Shown here piece after piece: positions 6,723-12,363 of a DNA stretch of 12,363 nucleotides. The position numbers and the translations under genes were made by a program. This DNA is from SIG673 sp045653945 (lineage in GTDB: Bacteria > Bacillota > Clostridia > Oscillospirales > CAG-272): contig JAZOML010000022.1 in NCBI GenBank assembly GCA_045653945.1, forward strand, positions 1-12,363, written 5' to 3'. Positions within the stretch are counted from its first letter, which is position 1, and every line of letters starts with the position of its first letter. The notes under the pieces are model-generated. The model worked only from the letters and a program-made list of their open reading frames with translations, had not been told where the DNA came from and ran no database searches.

Positions 6723-6795
6723 GCTTTCTGCAGAAAGCTTAGCACCTACTTTTCTTGAAAGAAAAGCTAGGCAAAAGAACTTCTCTTGCCACCAC
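6723..6795 (-). repeat. Double palindrome repeat upstream of asd
   Basis: Read on the minus strand: GTGGTGGCAAGAGAAG, TTCTTTTGCC, then a palindrome at 6771-6745 (CCTAG..., TTTTCTT-TC-AAGAAAA, GTAGG), then a second perfect palindrome GCTTTCTG-CAGAAAGC at 6738-6723. The first half matches the copy at 4141-4187 almost base for base, in the opposite orientation. Confidence 0.85.
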
Positions 6796-6833
6796 AGCTT
6801 TTATGTTCAGCGGAATGTTTATTTTTTATTTTT

Positions 6834-7469
6834 TTATTTACTTTCTATTGCAAAAAAGAAGGGGGACGTGGGTGAATTTACAAGGCAAAACTTAGACACG
6901 CAAATCCTTTTTCTGTCATAGTGAGAAAGCATTTCTTCAAGCATCTCGCCCTCAAGTTTGCCTTCCTCGTGTCCGGGGTAGACGGCGATAAGAATAATAC
7001 CGTCGCTATCGAGCAGTGAAATTGCGCTTTCAACTGCGATTTTCGTTGTCGGACGCAGTGTAGTGAGCGCCTTGTTGCCGCTCCCGGGCAGGTATCCGAG
7101 GTTAAAAACCCCCGCGCAAATCTTCTCGCTAACGTAATTTAGCACGTTCGAGTGGCTATCAAGTATCAGCGTGCAGTTGTCGGGACAACCCTCATTTTTT
7201 AAGGTTTGACGGGTGCTTTCAAGCGCCTTTTCCTGAATATCAAAGGCGTACACCCTGCCACTTTCACCAACCGCCCTCGAAAGCCAAGCGGTGTCGTGTC
7301 CGTTACCCATTGTAAAGTCTATGACAGTTCCGCCCTCTTTTATGTGAGAAGCCAAAAACTGCTTTTCAAGTCCTATAAGGTCTACCACCGTACTTTTCCC
7401 GCTTTCTGAAGAAAGCTTGGCAAAGCCTTCTCTTACCACGCATCCGTGATACGTGGTGAAAATTCTCAC
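6834..7469 (-). CDS. mnmM: tRNA (mnm5s2U34) methyltransferase MnmM (YtqB family), start uncertain
   Basis: This is a class I SAM methyltransferase of the family once called putative rRNA methylase. B. subtilis MnmM (YtqB) methylates the nm5s2U wobble base of some tRNAs, and the same role is inferred here. Visible motifs, counted from the GTG at 7388: SAM site VIDFTMGNGHDT (22-33), acidic motif VYAFDIQ (46-52), family signature FNLGYLPGSGNK (95-106), and IAVYPGHEEGK (134-144). From 7388 the protein is 184 residues, close to the family norm. The frame is open to another GTG at 7469, giving 211 residues, but residues about 8-25 of that longer form are encoded by a copy of the dispersed repeat. 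Neither start has a strong ribosome site. It lies 19 nt (or 100 nt) after tktC. Confidence 0.88.
   Translation of the reverse strand: MRIFTTYHGCVVREGFAKLSSESGKSTVVDLIGLEKQFLASHIKEGGTVIDFTMGNGHDTAWLSRAVGESGRVYAFDIQEKALESTRQTLKNEGCPDNCTLILDSHSNVLNYVSEKICAGVFNLGYLPGSGNKALTTLRPTTKIAVESAISLLDSDGIILIAVYPGHEEGKLEGEMLEEMLSHYDRKRICVSKFCLVNSPTSPFFFAIESK
7397..7448 (-). repeat. Dispersed repeat copy in frame with the start of mnmM
   Basis: On the minus strand a CACG/CGTG hairpin (7448-7437) is followed by GGTAAGAGAAGG, TTTGCCAA and the palindrome GCTTTCT-TC-AGAAAGC (7416-7401), ending CGGG. The order and wording match the copies at 4047-4094 and 10694-10746. Confidence 0.85.
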
Positions 7470-7488
7470 CTTGTTTTCTTCTTTTCCT

Positions 7489-8415
7489 TTACAGTATTTC
7501 CTTTACAGCTTTCGCTATGTTCTCGGCGGAGATGCCGTAGTAAGCGGCAACTTCAAGAGCCTTACCCGATGAGCCGTATGTATCGTTGATACCGACTCTC
7601 TTAATCTTGGTCGGGCACTTTTCGGAAAGCACCTCACTTACCGCGCCGCCAAGACCGCCGATAATGCTATGCTCCTCGCAGGTAACAATCTTGCCTGTCT
7701 TCTTTGCGTATTCGATGAGAAGCTCCTCGTCAATAGGCTTAATTGTAGCGATATCAATAACCGCCGCATCAATGCCCTCGGCTTTAAGAGCCTCGCGAGC
7801 TTCAAGAGCCATACTTACGGTGATACCCGTAGCAACGATAGTAACGTCCTTACCGTCAGCAAGAACCTTGCCCTTGCCAATCTCAAAGGTGTAGCTTTCG
7901 TCATAAATTATCGGCATCGGTGCACGTCCAAATCTCAGGTAAACGGGGCCGTAGTGCTTAATAGCCGCCTCAACCGCCGCTCTTGCGGAAACGCCGTCCG
8001 CAGGGTTGATAACAACCATACCGGGAATTGTACGCATAAGCGCAATATCCTCGTTGCACTGGTGGGTTGCGCCGTCCTCACCTACGGTGATACCTGCGTG
8101 AGTTGCGCCGATTTTAACGTTTAAGTGAGGGTAACCAATCGAGTTTCTTACCTGCTCATAAGCTCTGCCTGCCGCAAACATAGCGAACGAGGAAGCGAAA
8201 ACGAGCTGTCCTGTTGAGGCAACACCTGCCGCAACACTCATCATATTGCCCTCGGCAATACCGCAGTCAAAGAAACGTTCGGGGTAATTCTTTTTCATAT
8301 GAACCGTCTTGGTTGCTTCCGCAAGGTCAGCATCAAGAACGATAAAATCATATTTTTCAGCAAATTCAATGAGAGCCTTACCGTAAGCATCTCTTGTTGC
8401 AATCATATCTGCCAT
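7489..8415 (-). CDS. Transketolase, C-terminal subunit
   Basis: This 308-residue protein carries the pyrimidine-binding and C-terminal domains of transketolase, encoded separately from the N-terminal half as is common in Clostridia and archaea. The pair moves two-carbon ketol units between sugar phosphates in the non-oxidative pentose phosphate pathway. The conserved TPP-activating Glu is E55 in CGIAEGNMMS (51-60; many homologues have EQNM). FASSFAMFAAGRAYEQVR (73-90) and the GEDGATHQ loop (112-119) are typical, and residues from about 180 form the C-terminal transketolase domain. ATG8415 follows a GGAAGGGGG-like ribosome site, and the gap to the N-terminal subunit gene is only 21 nt, which suits coupled production of an obligate partner. 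Confidence 0.95.
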   Translation of the reverse strand: MADMIATRDAYGKALIEFAEKYDFIVLDADLAEATKTVHMKKNYPERFFDCGIAEGNMMSVAAGVASTGQLVFASSFAMFAAGRAYEQVRNSIGYPHLNVKIGATHAGITVGEDGATHQCNEDIALMRTIPGMVVINPADGVSARAAVEAAIKHYGPVYLRFGRAPMPIIYDESYTFEIGKGKVLADGKDVTIVATGITVSMALEAREALKAEGIDAAVIDIATIKPIDEELLIEYAKKTGKIVTCEEHSIIGGLGGAVSEVLSEKCPTKIKRVGINDTYGSSGKALEVAAYYGISAENIAKAVKEIL

Positions 8416-8436
8416 TTTTACGTTTCCCCCTTCCTA

Positions 8437-9276
8437 TCAGTTAAGCGACGCCAAAATTGCGTCAAGGTCTTTTATAGCTACCTCGTAAAGGTCAGTCTTG
8501 GGCGCAGCGCCGTGCCACTGACACTTGTTTTCCATATAGGAAACACCCTTACCCTTTACCGACTTTGCGATAATTACGGTGGGCTTACCCTTGCAAAGCT
8601 TTGCAGCCTTGATTGCGCTCTCGATTTCATCAAAATCGTGTGCGTTTATGGAAATAACGTTCCAACCAAATGCCTCAAACTTTGCCTCAAACGGCGCAGG
8701 TCCGATAACCTCTGCCGTCGGGCCGTCAATTTGAAGTCCGTTTTCATCAAGTACTACACAGAGGTTGTCGAGCTTGTAGTGAGCGGCAAACATCGCTGCC
8801 TCCCATACCTGACCCTCCTCGCTCTCACCGTCGCCAAGGGCGGCGTATACACGGTAGTCCTTCTTGTTGTATTTTGCAGACAACGCCATACCGCAAGCTG
8901 AGGAAATTCCAAGTCCGAGCGAGCCTGCCGACATATCAACACCGGGAATACCCTTCATATCGGGGTGGCCCTGAAGATAAGAGCCGAGCTTTCTGAAGGT
9001 CTTTAAGTCCTCAACGGGGAAAAAGCCTCTATGCGCAAGTACGGAGTACAGTGCAGGCGAGGTATGACCTTTGGAAAGCACGAATCTGTCGCGGTCTTCC
9101 ATCTTCGGGTTTTTGGGATCAACGTTCAACTCCTCAAAGTAGAGGTAGGTAAGCACGTCAGCGATTGAAAGCGAGCCGCCGGGGTGTCCCGAAGCCGCAT
9201 TGTAAACCGCCTCAATGATACCTTTGCGCACGTTAGTCGCTATCTTTTGAAGCTCAATTTTGCGTTCTGCTGTCAT
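8437..9276 (-). CDS. Transketolase, N-terminal subunit
   Basis: This 279-residue protein is the diphosphate-binding (N-terminal) half of transketolase. It must pair with the product of the next gene to form the thiamine-diphosphate site between subunits. Visible landmarks are SGHPGGSLS with His31, SKGHTSPALY with His71, the MSAGSLGLG stretch (115-123), and the TPP/Mg motif from GDGESEEG (148-155) to LDENG with Asn179. The length is normal for the split form. ATG9276 lies 10 nt after an AAAGGA-type ribosome site. It is the first gene behind a perfect promoter and is followed by tktC, mnmM and asd on the same strand, so carbon shuffling, tRNA modification and amino-acid synthesis may share one transcript. 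Confidence 0.95.
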   Translation of the reverse strand: MTAERKIELQKIATNVRKGIIEAVYNAASGHPGGSLSIADVLTYLYFEELNVDPKNPKMEDRDRFVLSKGHTSPALYSVLAHRGFFPVEDLKTFRKLGSYLQGHPDMKGIPGVDMSAGSLGLGISSACGMALSAKYNKKDYRVYAALGDGESEEGQVWEAAMFAAHYKLDNLCVVLDENGLQIDGPTAEVIGPAPFEAKFEAFGWNVISINAHDFDEIESAIKAAKLCKGKPTVIIAKSVKGKGVSYMENKCQWHGAAPKTDLYEVAIKDLDAILASLN

Positions 9277-9341
9277 TTATGTATTTTCCTTTCTTTTTTA
9301 ACTCGTACGCGCTCACACACGCACAAACAATAATTTATTAT

Positions 9342-9370
9342 ATTATATATCATTAGTTGCAGTTTGTCAA
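9342..9370 (-). promoter_or_regulatory. Perfect consensus promoter of the transketolase operon
   Basis: On the minus strand TTGACA (9370-9365) and TATAAT (9347-9342) are 17 bp apart, a full match to the SigA consensus. The predicted start is near 9335, giving a leader of about 59 nt. Confidence 0.93.
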
Positions 9371-9379
9371 GTATTTTTC

Positions 9380-9416
9380 ACGCTTTTCGAGAAAAGCTTA
9401 GCAAAAGCTTCTCTTA
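9380..9416 (-). repeat. Dispersed repeat copy just upstream of the tkt promoter
   Basis: On the minus strand: GTAAGAGAAGCTTTTGCTAA and then the palindrome GCTTTTC-TC-GAAAAGC (9397-9382). It ends 12 bp before the -35 box. Confidence 0.8.
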
Positions 9417-9476
9417 CAAACGGAGCAGGGTATTTGCGTAAATTTTCAGCCAATTTTTACCCTACTCCGTTTGTAA
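9414..9476. repeat. Long inverted repeat between the BspA-like gene and the tkt promoter
   Basis: Arms of 19 bp (9414-9432 and 9458-9476, beginning TTACAAACGGAG) match at 18 positions and enclose a 25-nt loop. The left arm overlaps the start of the dispersed repeat copy. No T-run follows on either strand within a usual distance, so it is not a standard terminator. The rest of 9277-9589 holds only the tkt promoter, the repeat copy and the terminator of the next gene. Confidence 0.75.
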
Positions 9477-9555
9477 GAAAAATTTTTATAAATCTTCGTC
9501 AAACAGTGAACAACACCCGATAATTTGCAGCTGACAGTATATTATACAACAAATT

Positions 9556-9589
9556 CAAAAGGGCAACCTCGGATGAGGTTGCCCTTTTG
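9556..9589 (-). terminator. Terminator of the BspA-like gene
   Basis: A perfect 15-bp stem (9556-9570 with 9575-9589) with a 4-nt loop begins directly after the stop codon. The minus-strand 3' arm ends in CCCTTTTG, so the T-run is short and mostly inside the stem; TTTG follows. Confidence 0.8.
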
Positions 9590-10465
9590 TTACTGATTAC
9601 AAATTAAAGTATAGTTAATCGCGTGATATTCGGTATCCGTCCAGGTAGCCCAATAATCCCCCTTTGTGATATTGTCCCACTGCGAGCGAGTGCCAAGGAA
9701 GGTGATGGTCTGAAGATTTTCGCAATTCAAAAACGCCCTCTTTTCAATAGCTGTAACACTGCTCGGAATTGTTACGTATTTAAGCGCCGTACACTTTGTA
9801 AAACACTCAGTCGCAATAGTCGTCAGTCCGCTCGGAAGCACAATGCTTTCAAGCGCCTCGCACTGCTTAAACGCCCTTTTATCTATTTGCTTTACCGTGC
9901 TCGGAATAGCTATGCTCTTGATGGCAGTCCACATAAACGCACGCTCGCCGATTTTGGTAATTCCCTCAGGCAAAACGATATTTTCGAGTGCCTGACAATT
10001 TGCAAAGGTGTCCCAGACTATCTCGGTAACGCCGCTCGGAATATTAACCTCGGTCAAAAGAACACAGTTTGCAAACGCCGCACGTCCGATTTTCGTAACA
10101 CTGCTTGGAATAGTAACCGTCTTGATTACGTTTGCCTCCGTCTCGAACGCCACAGCCTCGTTAAAACCCTCGGCGGCTATCGCCGTAACCGCTTTGCCGT
10201 TGTAGGTGCTTGGTATTACTATATTTTCTGCCGCTACCGCAGTGCCTCGACTAACCTCATACGTGCCGTCCTCAAGCTCTTTAAATTCAAGCCCCTCGGT
10301 ATACACCTCTGGAGTTCCTTGATTTTGGTTACCTCCACTCTGCTCTCCGCCCTCATTTTCCTCGTTGTTACTTAGCGGCGGTAGTTCCTCAAAACACGAT
10401 ACCATACCACTAAGAAGCATAGCGAAAAGCAAAATAAACGACACAAAAACCAAAAGTTTTTTCAC
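9590..10465 (-). CDS. BspA-type leucine-rich-repeat lipoprotein
   Basis: This is a 291-residue surface protein. The N terminus (KKLLVFVSFILLFAMLLSG) is a lipoprotein signal, with the likely lipidated Cys24 in GMVSC; Met at -3 is slightly unusual for a lipobox. Residues about 29-56 are a Glu/Gly/Asn/Gln-rich linker. From about 90 to 257 there are six BspA/LRR_5-type repeats with the recurring pattern (V/I)TIPSSVT-x-I-x-x-x-AF-x-NC-x-x-L, for example at 118-139, 186-205 and 231-251. The last 30 residues (FLGTRSQWDNI) resemble the capping segment seen in other such proteins. The start is GTG10465, 5 nt after AGAGGTG. Such proteins often mediate binding to surfaces or host proteins, but no ligand can be named. 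It has its own promoter and terminator. Confidence 0.9.
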   Translation of the reverse strand: MKKLLVFVSFILLFAMLLSGMVSCFEELPPLSNNEENEGGEQSGGNQNQGTPEVYTEGLEFKELEDGTYEVSRGTAVAAENIVIPSTYNGKAVTAIAAEGFNEAVAFETEANVIKTVTIPSSVTKIGRAAFANCVLLTEVNIPSGVTEIVWDTFANCQALENIVLPEGITKIGERAFMWTAIKSIAIPSTVKQIDKRAFKQCEALESIVLPSGLTTIATECFTKCTALKYVTIPSSVTAIEKRAFLNCENLQTITFLGTRSQWDNITKGDYWATWTDTEYHAINYTLICNQ

Positions 10466-10497
10466 AATACCACCTCTTTATTGTTTTTCCTGCCTAC

Positions 10498-10526
10498 ATT
10501 ATACTATAATTTCCTTGTTTTGTAAA
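10498..10526 (-). promoter_or_regulatory. Promoter of the BspA-like gene
   Basis: On the minus strand TTTACA (10526-10521) and TATAAT (10503-10498) are 17 bp apart. The predicted start is near 10491, with a leader of about 26 nt carrying AGAGGTG. Confidence 0.88.
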
Positions 10527-10557
10527 GTGCATATTTTCCCCCTGCACAAAGCTTAAA

Positions 10558-10679
10558 TTTCGTTGACCACGTGTGCGTGGCAGTGATACAAGTGAAAAAA
10601 GGCGGAGAGAACTTGTTCTCACGAGCCTTTTAAACGAAGTAGCACGGGTGGGGTTTTGCAAAGCAAAACGGCGACGAAA
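10558..10679 (+). other. Structured element, copy A (candidate ncRNA or folded mobile element)
   Basis: This is a 122-bp stretch with several nested helices. The closing stem is TTTCGTTG (10558-10565) with CGACGAAA (10672-10679). Hairpin 2 is CCACG/CGTGG (10567-10580), followed by CAGTGAT. Hairpin 3 is AAAAGGC/GCCTTTT (10597-10603 with 10625-10631), enclosing GGA and then GAGAAC/GTTCTC (10607-10620). Hairpin 4 is GTTTTGC-AAA-GCAAAAC (10653-10669). The same plan recurs at 12178-12294 with different but still paired bases. It lies between the divergent promoters of the BspA-like gene and the methyltransferase gene. I do not recognise a named RNA family. The strand is that on which the two copies were compared; transcription is not shown. 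Confidence 0.6.
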
Positions 10680-10680
10680 A

Positions 10681-10746
10681 CCTACACTAAATACCACGGT
10701 GGCACGGTAAGAGAAGTTTTTGCCAAGCTTTTTTCAAAAAGCGGGG
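10681..10746 (+). repeat. Dispersed repeat copy after structured element A
   Basis: CCTACACTA is followed by a CCAC-G-GTGG inverted repeat (10694-10702), then GGTAAGAGAAGTTTTTGCC and the palindrome GCTTTTT-TC-AAAAAGC (10727-10742). It ends only 7 bp before the -35 box of the methyltransferase promoter. Confidence 0.85.
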
Positions 10747-10752
10747 AATATC

Positions 10753-10781
10753 TTGACAAAACATAATTTATATTATATAAT
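10753..10781 (+). promoter_or_regulatory. Perfect consensus promoter of the methyltransferase gene
   Basis: TTGACA (10753-10758) and TATAAT (10776-10781) are 17 bp apart, a full SigA consensus. The predicted start near 10788 gives a leader of about 26 nt. Confidence 0.92.
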
Positions 10782-10813
10782 ATAAAGTGAGATAATATTG
10801 CCACGAGGTGCTT

Positions 10814-12004
10814 ATGCTAAACGAAGCTAAAAATAGACTAAAAACCGAATTTGATACGGCGGTGCAGGAAAAAACACTCAAAAAAGCAGTGCTTTCCCGC
10901 CCGAAAAATAAAAACGAGGGCAAAATCACACTTACCCCCTTTTCAAAGGACGGACAAACCCTCATAAAATGCGAAAAATTTACAAACGATAATAAAGCAC
11001 TCCAAAGCATATTGACCGTAAAAGAGGCAAACGAGCTTATTTTTGACGCACCCGATAGCTTCAAACAAATAAACCTCGTAGGCGATAACACAACGCTTGA
11101 GCTCATCGTATCCGATAAAGGCAAATTCCACTTCACGGGTACACTAGCAGGAGCAAAAGCGGTAAACGTAGCAAACGGTCAGGATAAACAAAAACACTAT
11201 AAAATAACCCCCGAAACCGACGGCGAATTCCTTTACCTTCTCGGTATTACCGATAAAGACGGACGCATCCACGATAAAAAACAGGCGAAATTCCGCCAAA
11301 TCAATAAATTTATCGAGCAAATCGAAACGGTAAGCGAGTACCTTCCTAAGGACGAAATTACAGTTTGCGACCTGTGCTGCGGAAAAAGCTACCTCACCTT
11401 TGCCGTCTACCGCTACTTTACACACCATAAAGGTATGAAGGTCAAAATGTACGGCATCGACCTTAAAAAGGACGTCATCGACTTTTGCCGCCAAACGGCG
11501 GATAAGCTCGGCTATAACGGTATGCGATTTGAGTGCGGCGACGTTTCAAAATTCACCCCACCTCAAAAGCCCGACCTCGTAATTTCTCTCCACGCCTGCG
11601 ACGTAGCAACCGACTTCGCTATAGCAGGAGCGGTCAAAAACGGTGCAAAGGTTATACTTTCCACCCCCTGCTGCCAACACGAAATCAACTCGCAAATGAA
11701 ATGCGAAGCACTCTCGTTTATATGCGACCACTCAATCCTAAAGCAAAAGCTTAGCACTGCGGCAACCGACGCCCTGCGAGCCCTGATGCTTGAAATCTAC
11801 GGCTATAAGGTTACAGTATGCGAACTTATCGACCCCGAGGAAACACCCAAAAACGTCATTATCCGAGCCGTCAAAAACACACGAAACGGTAACCTCGCAA
11901 AAAAAATCACACAATATAAAGCAGCCTGCACACTGCTTGGCATTGAACCAAAGCTCTCTAAGCTCTTGCCTCTGCCAATAATCACCGACTTGCCCAAAAT
12001 ATAA
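10814..12004 (+). CDS. SAM-dependent methyltransferase, Methyltransf_32-like
   Basis: This is a 396-residue protein with a class I methyltransferase domain in its second half. The SAM loop is VCDLCCGKSYLTFA (184-197), in the D-x-x-x-GK-x-x-L form of the Methyltransf_32 group, to which eukaryotic GSTCD and METTL25 belong. Also seen are an acidic strand end YGIDLKKD (213-220), the signature SLHACDVATDFAI (258-270) and a STPCCQHE stretch (283-290). Residues 1-165 form a separate N-terminal region with no motif I know. There is no signal peptide or membrane segment. The substrate is unknown; the LHAC-x-x-ATD motif is also like that of Trm13-type tRNA methylases, so an RNA target is possible. ATG10814 is used because GAGG at 10805-10808 sits 5 nt upstream; a GTG at 10808 would overlap that site. 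The gene is flanked on both sides by the structured element. Confidence 0.9.
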   Translation: MLNEAKNRLKTEFDTAVQEKTLKKAVLSRPKNKNEGKITLTPFSKDGQTLIKCEKFTNDNKALQSILTVKEANELIFDAPDSFKQINLVGDNTTLELIVSDKGKFHFTGTLAGAKAVNVANGQDKQKHYKITPETDGEFLYLLGITDKDGRIHDKKQAKFRQINKFIEQIETVSEYLPKDEITVCDLCCGKSYLTFAVYRYFTHHKGMKVKMYGIDLKKDVIDFCRQTADKLGYNGMRFECGDVSKFTPPQKPDLVISLHACDVATDFAIAGAVKNGAKVILSTPCCQHEINSQMKCEALSFICDHSILKQKLSTAATDALRALMLEIYGYKVTVCELIDPEETPKNVIIRAVKNTRNGNLAKKITQYKAACTLLGIEPKLSKLLPLPIITDLPKI

Positions 12005-12037
12005 AACCAAACACCTTTCAATCGAATTAACGGCAAA

Positions 12038-12167
12038 TAAAGTAATCTCTAATTAATTGCACTGCATTTGAATAATATCGGTCGGGAGCGCCCGACAGCG
12101 ATATATTGCTCAAATCCTTTCAGTCGCACTAATTACAACAATATGTAATCTCTAAATAATTACTTTA
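12038..12167. mobile_element. MITE-like element, 130 bp, 9-bp terminal inverted repeats
   Basis: The ends TAAAGTAAT (12038-12046) and ATTACTTTA (12159-12167) are perfect inverted repeats. The inside folds as one long imperfect hairpin: ATTTGA/TCAAAT (12066-12071 with 12110-12115), ATATCG/CGATAT (12075-12080 with 12099-12104) and a tip GTCGGG-AGCG-CCCGAC (12081-12096). A 17-bp direct repeat with one mismatch (GTAATCTCTAA-T/A-TAATT) is found at both ends, 12042-12058 and 12145-12161. No coding capacity is present and no clear target-site duplication is seen. The tip hairpin resembles those at 3906-3921 and 3992-4006. No standard terminator for the methyltransferase gene is seen before it. Confidence 0.5.
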
Positions 12168-12177
12168 AATTAGAACA

Positions 12178-12294
12178 GTTTCGTCAGCAACGGAGTTGCA
12201 GTGATGTGTAGATAAAAAGACGGAGAGAGCTTGCTCGCGTGAGTCTTTTATCGACACAGAACGTGTCGTTAGGCAAAGCCGAACGGGACGAAAC
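12178..12294 (+). other. Structured element, copy B (candidate ncRNA or folded mobile element)
   Basis: This 117-bp stretch has the same helical plan as 10558-10679. The closing stem is GTTTCGTC/GACGAAAC (12178-12185 with 12287-12294), perfect. Hairpin 2 is GCAAC-GGA-GTTGC (12187-12199), followed by AGTGAT. Hairpin 3 is GATAAAAAGAC/GTCTTTTATC (12211-12221 with 12243-12252, one bulged A), enclosing GGA and then GAGAGC/GCTCGC (12225-12238, one mismatch). An extra CGACAC/GTGTCG hairpin lies at 12252-12268, partly competing with the helices beside it. The last hairpin is GGC-AAA-GCC (12272-12280), with CGTT/AACG as a possible extension. Confidence 0.6.
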
Positions 12295-12348
12295 CCTTAC
12301 ACTATATTAATTCAACAAAAGTTTTTGCCAAGCTTTTTTCAAAAAGCG
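12295..12348 (+). repeat. Dispersed repeat copy after structured element B
   Basis: CCTTACACTATA is followed by AAAAGTTTTTGCCAA and the palindrome GCTTTTT-TC-AAAAAGC (12332-12347). The CCACG hairpin present after copy A is missing here. The remaining bases to the window end are A-rich and hold nothing I can name. Confidence 0.82.
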
Positions 12349-12363
12349 AAAAAAACAAAAACG

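Noticed and set aside
6704..6745. Extension of asd by 14 codons (MLSFLQKAGEREKT)
   Set aside because: These codons lie in the perfect GCTTTCTG-CAGAAAGC palindrome and its flank. ATG6703 starts right at the Rossmann fold and has a ribosome site.
7669..8901. Plus-strand open frames opposite the transketolase genes
   Set aside because: They are mirror frames of two well-supported minus-strand genes and lack ribosome sites.
10558..10679. Group II intron domain, riboswitch or OMEGA-type guide RNA
   Set aside because: No domain V signature, no known ligand-core sequence and no nearby reverse transcriptase or TnpB/IscB-like gene can be seen, so no such label is justified.

Overview
The window looks like chromosomal DNA from an uncultured, low-to-moderate GC member of the Bacillota, most likely a gut-type Clostridia. 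The evidence is the strong GGAGG-like ribosome sites, several near-consensus SigA promoters (TTGACA-N17-TATAAT type), a transketolase split into two genes, an archaeal/fungal-type aspartate-semialdehyde dehydrogenase, an MnmM/YtqB methylase and a BspA-type leucine-rich-repeat lipoprotein. The species cannot be named from sequence alone.

Layout, left to right: (1) the 5' end of cinA on the minus strand, cut by the window edge, then a hairpin-rich spacer; (2) a plus-strand sugar phosphate isomerase/epimerase with its own promoter, ending at a bidirectional terminator shared with (3) a minus-strand Fic protein with a C-terminal winged-helix-like region; (4) a divergent plus-strand run of three small, tightly packed genes of unknown function; (5) a 430-bp repeat-rich spacer; (6) a plus-strand secreted D-Ala-D-Ala carboxypeptidase, convergent across a terminator with (7) a minus-strand set transcribed as tktN - tktC - mnmM - asd, headed by a perfect consensus promoter; (8) a minus-strand BspA-like lipoprotein with its own promoter and terminator; (9) a divergent plus-strand SAM methyltransferase of the Methyltransf_32 type; (10) a terminal spacer packed with structured repeats.

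The genes are mainly household metabolism: a lysine/threonine/methionine branch enzyme, the pentose phosphate pathway, tRNA wobble modification and peptidoglycan trimming. The less ordinary material is between the genes. A dispersed palindromic repeat (consensus roughly GTAAGAGAAGTTTTTGCC followed by a GCTTTTT-TC-AAAAAGC palindrome, often preceded by a CCACG hairpin) occurs about ten times in both orientations. One copy is read as the N-terminal codons of mnmM. Two copies sit directly downstream of a roughly 120-bp multi-helix element that is present on both sides of the last methyltransferase gene. Its two copies keep the same helices with paired base changes, which is what a structured RNA or a folded mobile element would show. 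A 130-bp MITE-like unit with 9-bp terminal inverted repeats lies next to the second copy. I see no recognisable defence island, CRISPR array, tRNA or rRNA.
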